Shown: piece after piece, positions 30,879 through 43,569 of the stretch
How positions within the stretch are numbered: position 1 is the first letter of the stretch
How the letters are laid out: every line of letters begins with the position of its first letter
Origin: Taudactylus pleione
Taxonomy: Eukaryota > Chordata > Amphibia > Anura > Myobatrachidae
NCBI GenBank assembly: GCA_031769625.1
Contig: JAUIMM010000636.1
Span: forward strand, 6,096,501 to 6,160,500
Direction of reading: 5' to 3'
DNA length: 64,000 nt
The notes under the pieces: generated by a model
Database searches by the model: none
What the model was told of the DNA's origin: nothing
Seen by the model: only the letters and a program-made list of their open reading frames with translations
Position numbers and translations under genes: made by a program

Positions 30879-33800
30879 TAATGGGAGTGGCTAAAGTGGT
30901 TTATTAATGAGTGACATTGTGATGTCATAATAGGAGTTGCGATGTGGCTTAAAAATGGGTGGGACAGTGTGATGTCATAATGGGAGTGGCTGAAGTAGTT
31001 TATTAATGAAAGTAACATTGTGATGTCATAATGGGAGTGGCAATGTGATGTCATAATGGGAGTGACTAAAGTGGTTTATTAATGAGATTGACATTGTGAT
31101 GTCATAATGGGAGTGACAGTGATAATAATGAGATTGGCTTTGTGATGTCATAATGGGAGTGGCTACGTGATGTTAAAATGGGAGAGACAGTGTGACGTCA
31201 TAATGGGAATGACAATTGGATGTCATAATGGGAGTGGCTGAAGACATTTATTAATGAAGTGACACTGATGTCATAATGGGAGTGGCTAAAGTGGTCTATT
31301 AATGAGATTGGCATTGTGATGTCATAATAGGAGTGGCTAAAGTGGTTTATTAATGAGATTGGCAATGTGATATAAATGGATTGGCTTGGTGATGTTGAAA
31401 TGGGAGAGATAGTGTGACATCATATTGGAATTGGCAATGGGATGTCATAATGGGAGTGGCTAAAGTGGTTTATTAATGCCATTGGCATTGTGATGTCTTA
31501 ATGGGAGTGGCAAAGTGATTTTTAAATGGAAGTGATAGTGTGATGTCATAATGGGAATGACAATGTGATGTCATAATGGGAGTACTAAATTGTTAAATGA
31601 GAATGACATTGTGATGTCATAATTGGAGCAGCTAAGTGATGTTAAAATGGGAGTGAAAGTGTGATGTCGTAATGGCAATGACATTGTGATGTCATCATGG
31701 GAGTGGCCTCAGAGGTTTATTAATGACATTGGCATTGTGATGTCATAATTGGAGTGGTAATGTGATGTTAAATGTGAATGACAATGTGATGTCATAAAGG
31801 GAGTGCCTAAAGTGGGTTATTAATAAAAGTGACTTTGTATTGTCAGAATGGGAGTGGCTAAAGTGGTTTATTAATGAGATTGGCATGGTGATGTCATAAC
31901 GGGAGAGGCAATGTGATGATAAATGGGAGTGACAGTGTGATGTCATAACGGGAACAACAATGGGATGTCATAATGGGAGTACTAAATTGTTAAATAATGA
32001 GAATGACATTATGATGTCATAATGGGAGTGGCTCAAGTGGTTTATTAATGACATTGGCATTGTGTTGTCATAATGGGAATGGCTAGAGTGGTTTATTAAT
32101 GAAATTGGCTTTGTGATGTCATAATGTGAGTAGCTAAAATGCTTTATAAATGATAGTGGCATTGTGATTTCATAATTTCAGTGGCTAAGTGATGTTAAAA
32201 TGGGAGAGAGTGCAACATCATTATGGGTCTGAAAATGTGATGTCATAATTGGAGTGGTAATGTGATGTTAAATAGGAATGACAGTGTGATGTCAAACTGT
32301 GAATGACAATGTGATGTCATAAAGGGAGTGCCTAAAGTGGGTTATTAATAAAAGTGACTTTGTAATGTCAGAATGGGAGTGGCTAAAGTGGTTTATTAAT
32401 GAGATTGGCATTGTGATGTCTTAATGGGAATGGCAAAGTGATGTTAAATGGGAGTGACAGTGTGAGATCATAATGGGAATGACAATGTGATGTCAGAATG
32501 AGAGTGTCTAAAGTGGTTTATTAATGAAACTGACATTTTTATGTCATTGAAGTGGCTAAGTGATGTTAAATTGGGAGAGACAGTGTGACATCATATTGGG
32601 ATTGGCAATGTGATGTCATCATGGGAGTAGCTAAAGTGGTTTATTTATGACATTGGCATTGTGATGTCATAAATGGAGAGGCTAAAGTGGTTTATTAATG
32701 AGATTGGCATTGTGATGTTATAGTGGGAGTGGCAAAGTGGTGTTATATAGGAATGACGGTGTGATGTCATCATGTGAATAACAATGTGATGTCATAATGG
32801 GAGTGCCTAAATTGGTTTATTAACAAAAGTGACTTTGTGATGTCATAATTTGAGTGGCTAAGTGATGTTAAAATGAGAGAGAAAGTGTGACGTTATAATT
32901 GGAATGACAATGGGATGTCATAATGGGAGAGGCTAAAGTGGTTTATTAATGAAAATGACATTGTGATGTCATAATGGGAGTGGCTAAAGTAGTTTATTAA
33001 TGAGTTTGGCATTGTGATGTCATAATTGGAGTGGCTATGTGATGCTAAAGTGGGAGAGACAGTGTGACATAATAATGGGAATGACAATGTGATGTTATAA
33101 TGGGAGTGCCTAAAGTGGTTTATTAATAAAAGTGACTTTGTGATGTCACAATGGGAGTGGATAAAGTGGTTTATTAATGAAAGTGATATTGTGATGTCAT
33201 AATTGGAGTGGCTAAAGTGGTTTAATGAGTTTGGCATTGTGATGTCATAATGGGAGTGGCAAAATGATGTTAAATAGGAATGACAGTGTGATGTCATAAT
33301 GGGAGTGACAATGTGATGTCATAATAGGAGTGCCTAAAGTGCTGTATTAATATAAGTGACCTTGTGATATCATAATGGGAGTGGCTAAGTGATGTTAAAA
33401 TGGGAAAGACAATTTGACATCATAATGGTATTGACAATGTGATGTCATAATGGGAGGCCTAAAGTGGTTTATTAATAGAAGTGACATTGAGAAGTCATAA
33501 TCGGAGTGGCTAAAAAGGTTTATTAATGAAATTGACATTGTGATTTCATAATGGGAGTGGCTAAAGTGGTTTATTAATGAGATTGGAATTGTGATGTCAT
33601 AATTGGAGTGGCTAAGTAATGTTAAAATGGAAGTAACTGTGACATTATAATGGGAATGACAATGTGATGTCATTTTTGGAGTGCCTAAAGTGGTTTATTA
33701 ATAAAAGTGACTTTGTGATGTCAGAATGGGAGTGGCTAAAGTGGTTAATTAATGAGACTGGCATTGTGATGTCATAATTGGAGATGCTAAGTGATGTTAA

Positions 33801-36578
33801 AATGGTAGAGAAATTGTGATGTCATAACGGGAACGACAATGGGATGTCATAATAGGAAAGGCTAAAGTGGTTTAGTAATGATAGTGATATTGTGATGTCA
33901 TAATTGGAGTGTCTAAAGTGGTTTATTAATAAAAGTGAATAGAATGGGAGTTGCTAAAGTGGTTTATTAATGACATTGGAATTGTGATGTCATAACGGGA
34001 GTGGCTTAAGTGGTTTATTAATGAGATTAGCATTATGATGTCATAATGGTATTGGCAAAGTGATGTTAAATAGGAATGACAGTGTGGTTTCATAATGGGA
34101 TTGACAATGTGAGGTTATAATGGGAGTGCCTAAAATGGTTTATTAGTAAAAGTGACATTGAGAAGTCATAATCGGAGTGGCTAAAAAGGTTTATTAATGA
34201 AATTGACATTGTGATTTCATAATGGGAGTGGCTAAAGTGGTTTATTAATGAGATTGGAATTGTGATGTCATAATTGGAGTGGCTAAGTAATGTTAAAATG
34301 GAAGTAACTGTGACATTATAATGGGAATGACAATGTGATGTCATTTTTGGAGTGCCTAAAGTGGTTTATTAATAAAAGTGACTTTGTGATGTCAGAATGG
34401 GAGTGGCTAAAGTGGTTTATTAATGAGACTGGCATTGTGATGTCATAATTGGAGATGCTAAGTGATGTTAAAATGGTAGAGAAATTGTGATGTCATAACG
34501 GGAACGACAATGGGATGTCATAATAGGAAAGGCTAAAGTGGTTTAGTAATGATAGTGATATTGTGATGTCATAATTGGAGTGTCTAAAGTGGTTTATTAA
34601 TAAAAGTGAATAGAATGGGAGTTGCTAAAGTGGTTTATTAATGACATTGGAATTGTGATGTCATAACGGGAGTGGCTTAAGTGGTTTATTAATGAGATTA
34701 GCATTATGATGTCATAATGGTATTGGCAAAGTGATGTTAAATAGGAATGACAGTGTGGTTTCATAATGGGATTGACAATGTGAGGTTATAATGGGAGTGC
34801 CTAAAATGGTTTATTAGTAAAAGTGACATTGTGATGTCATAATGGGAGTGGCTAAAGTGGTTTATTATTGAAATTGGCATTGTGATGTCATAATGGGAGT
34901 GGCTAAAGTGATTTATTAATGATAGTGGTATTGTGATGTCATAATTGGAGTGGCTAAGTGATGTTAAGATGGTAGTGACAGTGTGACATCATAATGGGAA
35001 TGACAATGTGATGTCACAAAGGGAGTGCCTAAAGTAGTTTATTAATAAAAGTGACAGTGATGTCAGAATGGGATTAGCTAAAGTGGTTTATTATTGAGAT
35101 TGGAATTGTGATGTCATAATAGGAGTGGCTAAGTGATGATAATTGGGAGAGAAAGTGTGTTGTCATAAAATGAAAGACAATGGGATGTCATAATGGGAGT
35201 GGCTATAGTGGTTTATTAATGACAATGACATTGTGATGTCATAATGGGAGTGGCTAAAGTGGTTTATTAATGAGATTGGCATTGTGATGTCATTATGGGA
35301 GAGGCAAAGTAAAGTTAAATAGGAATGACAGTGATGTCATAATGGGAGTGACAATGTGATGTCATAATAGGAGTGCCTAAAGCGGTTTATTATTATAAGT
35401 GACTTTGTGATGTCATAATGGGAGTGGCTAAATTAGTTTATTAATGATATTGGCATTGTGATGTCATAATGGGAGTGGCTAAGTAATGTTAAAATAATAA
35501 AGTGTGATGTCATAATGGGAATGACAATCCAATGTCATAATGGGATTGCCTAAAGTGGTTTATTAATGACTGGCACTGTGATGTCATAATGGGAGTGGCT
35601 AAAATGGTTTATTAAAAAGTGACATTGTGATGTCATAATGGGAGTGGCTAAAGTGATTTATTAATAAAATTGACTGTGATGTCATAATGGGAGTGGCTAA
35701 AGTGGTTTATTATTATTGAAAATTATATTGTGATGTCATAGTGGGAGTTGCTAAAGTGGTTTAATAATGAGATTGGCTTTGTGATGTGATAATGGGAGTG
35801 GCAAAGTGATGTTAAATAGGAATGACAGTGTGACACCATAATGGGAGTGACAATGTGATGTCATAATGGGAGTGCCTAAAGTGGTTTATTAATGAAAGTG
35901 ACATAGTTATGTCATAATTGGAGTGGCAAAGTAATGTTAAAATGATAGTGTGATGTGATAACGGGAACGACAATGTGATTTCATAATAGTAGTGGCTTAA
36001 GTAGTTTTTTAATGAAAGTGACAGTGATGTCATAATGGGAGTGGCTAAAGTGGTTTATTAATGGTAGTGGTATTGTGATGTCATAATGGGAGTGACTGAT
36101 GCTAAAATGGGAGAGACAGTGTGAAATCATAATGGGAATGGCAATGTGATTTCATAATAGGAGTGGCTACAGTAGTTTATTAATGAAAGTGACATTGTGG
36201 TGTCATAATGGGAGTGGCTAAAGTGGTTTATTAATAAAAGTGACATTGTGGTGTCATAATGGGAGTGGCTAAAGTGGTTTATTATTGAAATTGGCATTGT
36301 GATGTCATAATTGGAGTGGCTAAGTAATGATAAATGGGAGAGAAAGTGTGACGTTATATTGGGAATGACAATGGGATGTCATAATGGGAGTGGCTAAAGT
36401 GGTTTATTAATAAAAATTACATTGTGATGTCATAATGGGAGTGGCTAAGTGGTTTATAAATGGGATTGGCATTGTGATGTCATAATGGGAGTGGCAAAAT
36501 GATGTTAAATAGGAATGACAATGTGATGTCATAATAGGAGTGCCTAAAGTGGTTTATTAATATAAGTAACTTTGTGAT
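30879..36578. repeat. Satellite array, block before the first hAT copy
   Basis: About 25-bp units with the core TGATGTCATAATGGGAGTGG. They alternate with GCTAAAGTGGTTTATTAATG half-units in pairs of about 50 bp, plus a third type with GTGATGTTAAAATGGGAGAG. The combination GTGATGTCATAATGGGAATG and GACAAT also recurs. Includes a 671-bp near-exact tandem duplication (33480-34820). The many minus-strand open frames (HSHYDITMSLSLINHF-type) arise from this unit and are not genes. Confidence 0.95.
33480..34820. repeat. Recent 671-bp tandem duplication within the satellite
   Basis: Positions 33491 and 34162 both start GAAGTCATAATCGGAGTGGC, and identity continues for more than 600 bp, including rare variants such as GTCATTTTTGGAGTGCC. 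Offset 671 bp. The much higher identity than between neighbouring units shows it is younger than the array. Confidence 0.9.
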
Positions 36579-36720
36579 CAGGGGTGTATCTAGGGGTCTG
36601 AGCACCCCTGGCAAAGTGATGGACTGGCGCCCCCCTCCCTTAGTATTTTCTGAATACTTACATTTTGTCTCCATAGCCATCCCCCTGAGGGACAAGAGAG
36701 AGATAGACTAAGGGACAGGA

Positions 36721-37300
36721 GATTAAGCCACTGAGGGGCAGGAGAGAAAGGGACTGAGGGGCAGGAGAGAAAGGGACTGAGGGGCAGGAGAGAAAGGGAC
36801 TGAGGGGCAGGAGAGTAAGACGCTGAGGAGCAGGAGAGTAAGACGCTGAGGGGCAGGAGAGTAAGACGCTGAGGGGCAGGAGAGTAAGACGCTGAGGGGC
36901 AGGAGAGTAAGACGCTGAGGGGCAGGAGAGTAAGACGCTGAGGGGCAGGAGAGTAAGACGTTCAGGGGCAGGAGAGTAAGACGCTCAGGGGCAGGAGAGT
37001 AAGACGCTCAGGGGCAGGAGAGTAAGACGCTCAGGGGCAGGAGAGTAAGACGTTCAGGGGCAGGAGAGTAAGACGTTCAGGGGCAGGAGAGTAAGACGTT
37101 CAGGGGCAGGAGAGTAAGACGTTCAGGGGCAGGAGAGTAAGACGTTCAGGGGCAGGAGAGTAAGACGTTCAGGGGCAGGAGAGAAACACTGAAGGGCAGG
37201 AGAGAGAGAATGAAGGGCAGGAGAGAGAGACTGAGGGGCAGGAGAGAGACTTAGGGGCAGGAGAGTAACACTGAAGGGCAGGAGAGAGACTGAGGGGACA
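36721..37300. repeat. 23-bp minisatellite, copy 1 (about 24 units)
   Basis: Units contain CTGAGGGGCAGGAGAGTAAG with an ACG spacer. Three subtypes occur in order: AAAGGGACTGAGG (36740-36805), GACGCTGAGG (36820-36955) and GACGTTCAGG/GACGCTCAGG (36956-37180). Irregular units follow to 37300. Clustering of subtypes shows local amplification. Confidence 0.95.
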
Positions 37301-37609
37301 GACACAGGAAAACAAAGGATAGACAGTAGGAAACAACATCCATTCAATGCCAGTCATAAATATTATAAACAAGCCTTCAATATTCTGAAAGTACTTGATG
37401 TGTGTCCCCACCGGGAAAAGTTCTGCATCAGCTGAGCCCCACCCACTGGAAGAGGTTCTGCAGCAGCTGAGAGTCTTCCCCCCCCCCCGGGTTATACCTT
37501 TCAGCCATGCGAGGTCAATTGCTCAGCGCCGACGATGGATGCAGGGTCCCGGGGAAGCTCCTGGCGAGTCGAGCTGTGCAGCAGCCGGGCCACCATGCTG
37601 CAGGTGTGT

Positions 37610-37850
37610 GGCGTGATGAGGAGCCCTATGGAGATCTCAGCCTGCCATGCAGCCGGGGTGCCATACTGTGGGCGTGCGGCGTGGTGTGGAGCCCGCGGAG
37701 ATCGCAGCCTGCCGTGCAGCAGCCGGGGTGCAATACTGCGGGCGTGTGGCGTGATGTGGAGCCCGCGGAAATCGCAGCCTGCCGTGCAGCAGCCGGGGTG
37801 CCATACTGTGGGCGTGCGGCGGGATGTGGAGCCCGCGGAGGTTGCAGCGT
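37610..37850. repeat. 70-bp GC-rich repeats in hAT copy 1
   Basis: About 3.5 units beginning GTGATGTGGAGCCCGCGGA and including CAGCCGGGGTGCCATACTG at a spacing close to 70 bp. Many CpG remain, unlike the surrounding satellite. The same repeat occurs in copy 2 at 43045-43290. Confidence 0.9.
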
Positions 37851-37889
37851 GTCACCTGCAGGAGGGCGTAACCATGGAGACCAGCAGTA

Positions 37890-40800
37890 TTAATGAGATT
37901 TGCATTGTGATGTCATAATAGGAGTGGCAAATTGATGTTAAAATGGGAGAGACAGTGTGAAATCATAATGGGAATGGCAATGTAATGTCATAATAGGAGT
38001 GGCTAAAGTAGTTTATTAATGAAAGTGACATTGTGATATCATAATTGTAGTGGCAAAGTGATGATAAATAGGAATGACAGTGTGATGTCATTATGTGAAT
38101 GACAATGTGATGTCATAATGGGAGTGCCTAAAGTGGTTTATTAATAAAAGTAATATTGTGATGTCATAATGGGAGTGGCTAAACTGGTTTATTATTGAAA
38201 TTGGCATTGTGATGTCATAATTGGAGTGGCTAAGTAATGACAAATGGGAGAGAAAGTGTGACGGTATATTGGGAATGACAATGGGATGTCATAATGGGAG
38301 TGGCTAAAGTGGTTTATTAATGAGATTGGCATTGTGATGTCCTAATGGGAGTGGCAAAATGAAGTTAAATAGGAGTGACAGTGTGACGTGATAATGCGTA
38401 TGACATTGTGAGGTCATAATAGTGGCTAAAGTGGTTTATTAATGAAAGTGACATTGCGATGTCATAATGGTAGTGGCTAAAATGGTTTATTAATGACAAT
38501 GGCATTGTGATGTCATAATAGGAGTGGGAAAGTGATGATAAATGGGAGTGACAGTGTGACGTCATAATGGGTATGACAATGTGATGTCGCAATAGGAGTG
38601 GCTAAAGTGGTTTATTAATGAAAGTGACATTGTGATGTCATAATGGGAGTGGCTAAAGTCATTTATTACTGAGATTGACATTGTGATGTCATAATGGGAG
38701 TGGCAAAGTGATGTTAAAATGGGAGAGACAGTGTGAAATCATAATGGGAATGGCAATGTGATATCATAATAGGAGTGGCTAAAGTAGTTTATTAATGAAA
38801 GTGACATTGTGATATCATTGTAGTGGCAAAGTGATGATAAATAGGAATGACAGTGTGATGTCATTATGTGAATGACAATGTGATGTCATAATGGGAGTGC
38901 CTAAAGTGGTTTATTCATAAAAGTGACTTTGTGATATCATAATGGGAGTGGCTAAGTGATAAAATGGCAAAGACAATTTGACATTATAATGGGAATGACA
39001 ATGTGATGTCATTTTTGGAGTGCCTAAAGTGGTTTATTAATAAAAGTGACTTTGTGATATCATAATGGGAGTGACTAAAGTGGTTTATTATTGAAATTGG
39101 CATTGTGATATAATTGGAGTGGCTAAGTGATGTTAAGATGGTAGTGACAGTGCGACATCATAATGGGAATGACAATGTGATGTCACAAAGGGAGTGCCTA
39201 AAGTAGTTTATTAATAAAAGGGATGTCCGAATGGGAGTGGTTGAAGTGGTTTATTAATGAGATTGGAATTGTGATGTCATAATAGGAGTGGCTAAGTGAT
39301 GATGAATGGGAGAGAAAGTGTGTCATAATGGGAGTGGCTAAAGTGGTTTATTAATGACAATGACATTGTGATGTCATAATGGGAGTGGCAAAGTAAAGTT
39401 AAATAGGAATGACAGTGATGTCATAATGGGAGTGACAATGTGATGTCATAATAGGAGTGCCTAAAGTGGTTTATTAATATAAGTGACTTTTGTGAAGTCA
39501 TAATGGGAATGGCTAAAGTGGTTTATTAATGATATTGGCATTGTGATGTCATAATGGGAGTGTCTAATGTTAAAATAATAAAGTGTGATGTCATAAAGGG
39601 AACGACAATGGGATGTCATAATGGGAGAGGCTAAAGTGGTTTATTAATGAGACTGGCATTGTGATGTCATAATTGGAGTATGTTAAAATGGGAGAGAAAG
39701 TGTGATGTAATGGGAATGAAATTGTGATGTCATCATGGGAGTGGCCTCAGTGGTTTATTAATGTGATCTCATAATTGGAGTGGCTATGTGATGTTAAAAT
39801 GGGAATGACAATGTGATGTCATAATGGGAGTGGCTAAAGTGGTTTATTAATAAATCGACTGTAATGTCATAATGGGAGTGGCTAAAGTGGTTTATTAATG
39901 ACTGACATTGTGATGTCATAATGGGAGTGGCTAAACTGGTTTATTAATAAGATACACATTATGACGTCACACTGTCACTCCTATTTAACTTCATTTTACA
40001 ACTCCCATTATGACATCACAATGCCAATCTCATTAATAAACCACTTTAGCCACTCCCATTCCATCACAGTCACTTTTATTAATAAACTACTTTAGGCACT
40101 CCCTTTGTGACATCACATTATCATTCCCATTATGATGTCATATTGTCACTACCATCTTAACATCACTTAGCAACTCCAATTATGACATCACAATACCACT
40201 ATGATTAATAAAGCACTATAGCCACTCCCATTATGACATCACAATGCCAATTTAATTAATAAACCATTTTAGCCACTCCCATTATGACATCACAATGCCA
40301 ATTTCATTAATAAACCATTTTATCCACTCCCATTATGACATCACAATGTCACTTTTATTAATAAACCACTTTAGGTACTCCCATTATGACATCACATTGT
40401 CACTCCCATTATGACATCACTTTCATTCCTATTTATCATCACTTTGCCACTCTCATTATGACATCTCATAATGGTGATGTCATAATAGTGACTAAAGTGG
40501 TTTATTAATGAAAGTGACATTGCAATGTCATAATGGTAGTGGCTAAAATGGTTTATTAATGACATTGGCATTGTGATATCATAATGGGAGTGGCTAAAGT
40601 GGTTTATTAATGAGACTGGCATTGTGATGTCATCATGGGAGTGGCAAAATGATGTTAAAATGGGAGAGACAGTGTGAAATCATAATGGGAATGGCAATGT
40701 GATGTCATAATAGGAGTGGCTAAAGTATATTAATGAAAGTGACTTTGTGATATCATAATGGGAGTGGCTAAGTGATGTTAAAATGGTAAAGACAATTTGA

Positions 40801-42218
40801 CATTATGGGAATGGCAATGTGATATCGTAATGGGAGTGTGTAAAGTGGTTTATTAATAAAAGTGACATTGTGATGTCATAATGGGAGTGGATAAAATGGT
40901 TTATTAATGAAATTGGCATTGTGATGTCATAATGGGAGTGGCTGAAATGGTTTATTAATTAAATTGGCATTGTGATGTCATAATGGGAGTGGCTATAGTG
41001 CTTTATTAATCATAGTGGTATTGTGATGTCATAATTGGAGTTGCTAAGTGATGTTAAGATGGTAGTGACAATATGACATCATAATGGGAATGATAATGTG
41101 ATGTCACAAAGGGAGTGCCTAAAGTAGTTTATTAATAAAAGTGACTGTGATGGAATGGGAGTGGCTAAAGTGGTTTATTAATGAGATTGGAATTGTGATG
41201 TCATAATTGGAGTGGCTAAGTGATGAAAATGGGAGAGAAAGTGTGTCTTCATAATGGGAAAGACAATGGGATGTCATAATTGGAGTGGCTAAAGTGGTTT
41301 ACTAATTAAAATGAAATTGTGATGTCATAATGGGAGTGGCTAAAGTGAAGTTAAATAGTAATGACAGTGTGATGTCATAATGGGAGTGACAATGTGATGT
41401 TATAATAGGAATGCCTAAAGTGGTTTTTTAATATAAGTGACTTTGTGATGTCATAATGGGAGTGGCTAAAGTGGTTTATAAATATGTTACTTTGTGATGT
41501 CATAATGGGAGTGGCTAAAGTGGTTTATAAATATGTGACTTTGTGATGTCATTATGGGAGTGGCTAAATTAGTTTATTAATGATATTGGCATTGTGATGT
41601 CATAATGGGAGTGGCTAAGTGATAAAATTATAAAGTGTGATGTGATAACGGGAAAGACAATGGGATGTCATAATAGGAGTGCCTAAAGTGCTTTATTAAT
41701 ATAAGTGGCTTTGTGATGTCATAAAGGGAGAGGCTAAATTAGTTTATTAATGAGATTGGCATTGTGATGTCATAATAGGAGTGGCAAAGTGATGATAAAT
41801 GGGAGTCACAGTGTGACATCATAATGTTTATGACATTGTGATGTCATAATAGGAGTGGCTAATGTGGTTTATTAATGAGATTACCATTTTGATATCATAA
41901 TGGGATTGGCAAAGTGATGTTAAATAGGAATGACAGTGTGATGTCATAATGGGAGTGGCTAAAGTGGTTTATTATTGAAATTGGCATTGTGATGTCATAA
42001 TTGGAGTGGCTAAGTAATGATAAATGGGAGAGAAAGTGTGACGTTATATTGGGAATGACAATGGGATGTCATAATGGGAGTGGCTAAAGTGGTTTATTAA
42101 TAAAAATTACATTGTGATGTCATAATGGGAGTGGCAAAATGATGTTAAATAGAAATGACAATGTGATGTCATAATAGGAGTGCCTAAAGTGGTTTATTAA
42201 TATAAGTAACTTTGTGAT
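37890..42218. repeat. Satellite array, block A
   Basis: Same 25/50-bp satellite. Together with hAT copy 1 it forms a block of about 5.6 kb (36.3-41.9 kb) whose equivalents follow at 41.9-47.6 and, in part, 47.6-51.4 kb. Positions 39953-40478 are in opposite orientation. Confidence 0.93.
39953..40478 (-). repeat. Inverted segment of satellite
   Basis: Here the repeat reads as TTATGACATCACAATGCCAA and CATTAATAAACCACTTTAGC, the reverse complement of neighbouring units. Flanks on both sides correspond to the non-inverted block at about 45190-45500, which marks this as an inversion rather than random drift. Confidence 0.92.
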
Positions 42219-43569
42219 CAGGGGTGTATCTAGGGGTCTGAGCACCCCTGGCAAAGTGATGGACTGGCGCCCCCCTCCCTTAGTATTTTCTGAATACTTA
42301 CATTTTGTCTCCATAGCCATCCCCCTGAGGGACAAGAGAGAGATAGACTAAGGGACAGGAGATTAAGACGCTCAGGGGCAGGAGAGTAAGACGCTCAGGG
42401 GCAGGAGAGTAAGACGCTGAGGGGCAGGAGAGTAAGACGCTCAGGGGCAGGAGAGTAAGACGCTCAGGGGCAGGAGAGTAAGACGTTCAGGGGCAGGAGA
42501 GTAAGACGTTCAGGGGCAGGAGAGTAAGACGTTCAGGGGCAGGAGAGTAAGACGTTCAGGGGCAGGAGAGTAAGACGTTCAGGGGCAGGAGAGTAAGACG
42601 TTCAGGGGCAGGAGAGTAAGACGTTCAGGGGCAGGAGAGTAAGACGTTCAGGGGCAGGAGAGTAAGACACTGAGGGGCAGGAGAGAGAGACTGAAGGGCA
42701 GGAGAGAGAGACTGAAGGGCAGGAGAGAGACTGAGGGGACAGACACAGGAAAACAAAGGATAGACAGTAGGAAACAACATCCATTCAATGCCAGTCATAA
42801 ATATTATAAACAAGCCTTCAATATTCTGAAAGTACTTGATGTGTCTCCCCACCGGGAAAAGTTTCTGCATCAGCTGAGCCCCACCCACTGGAAGAGGTTC
42901 TGCAGCAGCTGAGTGTCTTTCCCCCCCCCGGGTTATACCTTTCAGCCATGCGAGTTCAATTGCTCAGCGCCGACGATGGATGCAGGGTCCCGGGGAAGCT
43001 CCTGGCGAGTCGAGCTGTGCAGCAGCCGGGCCACCATGCTGCAGGTGTGTGGCGTGATGAGGAGCCCTATGGAGATCTCAGCCTGCCATGCAGCCGGGGT
43101 GCCATACTGTGGGCGTGCGGCGTGGTGTGGAGCCCGCGGAGATCGCAGCCTGCCGTGAAGCAGCCGGGGTGCCATACTGCGGGCGTGTGGCGTGATGTGG
43201 AGCCCGCGGAAATCGCAGCCTGCCGTGCAGCAGCCGGGGTGCCATACTTTGGGCGTGCGGCGGGATGTGGAGCCCGCGGAGGTTGCAGCGTGTCACCTGC
43301 AGGAGGGCGTAACCATGGAGACCAGCAGTAGCAAATGGCCCAGCCAATACCACCGCATCTGCATGATCCCCACCCACCAGGTAGCAGTCAATGGCAGCAT
43401 GGCACAGAGGGGGGGAGGAGACAACACCAATGAAGGCAGGTCAGGCCAGGTCACCAGACCTAACCTATCCCTTGGCCATGTGTGGCACTGCCGGATAGTG
43501 CCCCCCCTTGGCCGGCGCCCCTGGCAAGTGCCATCCTGAGCAATGGGTAGATACTCCCCTGTTTGTGAT
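42211..43569 (+). mobile_element. Non-autonomous hAT-like element, copy 2 (complete)
   Basis: 1343 bp (42219-43561), flanked by perfect 8-bp duplications TTTGTGAT (42211-42218, 43562-43569). The ends are CAGGGGTGTATCTA and, inverted, CAGGGGAGTATCTA. An 8-bp target duplication and CAGGG ends are features of the hAT superfamily. No transposase is encoded, so mobility would rely on another element. The 23-bp minisatellite inside has fewer units than in copy 1. Confidence 0.92.
42361..42735. repeat. 23-bp minisatellite, copy 2 (about 16 units)
   Basis: Same units as at 36721-37300 (CTCAGGGGCAGGAGAGTAAG), but without the AAAGGGACTGAGG subtype at the start. Length difference between the two copies shows the repeat has changed size since the block duplication. 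Confidence 0.93.

Larger units (their letters stand above)
16410..30883 (+). mobile_element. Ty3/gypsy chromovirus with nested insertions
   Basis: A long-terminal-repeat retrotransposon in + orientation. TAATG lies at 16410-16414 and 30879-30883; element ends are TGTCAGG (16415) and GTGACA (30878), forming a TGTCA/TGACA pair. In order it holds a 5' LTR fragment, gag with zinc knuckle, protease, RT, RNase H, integrase, chromodomain, polypurine tract and 3' LTR, which is the Ty3/gypsy order. The 5' LTR end, primer site and gag start are deleted. Two MITEs and a Penelope-like element sit inside it. The satellite itself contains CATAATG, so the TAATG duplication is suggestive rather than conclusive. 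Confidence 0.92.
36579..37889 (+). mobile_element. Non-autonomous hAT-like element, copy 1 (right end deleted)
   Basis: Starts CAGGGGTGTATCTAGGGGTC after TTTGTGAT (36571-36578). It contains a 23-bp minisatellite, a unique middle and a GC-rich 70-bp repeat. Unlike copy 2 it stops at ACCAGCAGTA (about 37889) and jumps straight into satellite; about 440 bp, including the right end, are absent. No transposase. Open frames at 37395-37918 are GC-rich repeat artefacts. Confidence 0.85.

Noticed and set aside
37395..37918. Overlapping GC-rich frames in hAT copy 1, repeated in copy 2 at 42913-43574
   Set aside because: They translate the 70-bp GC-rich repeat in all frames on both strands and lack any conserved domain.
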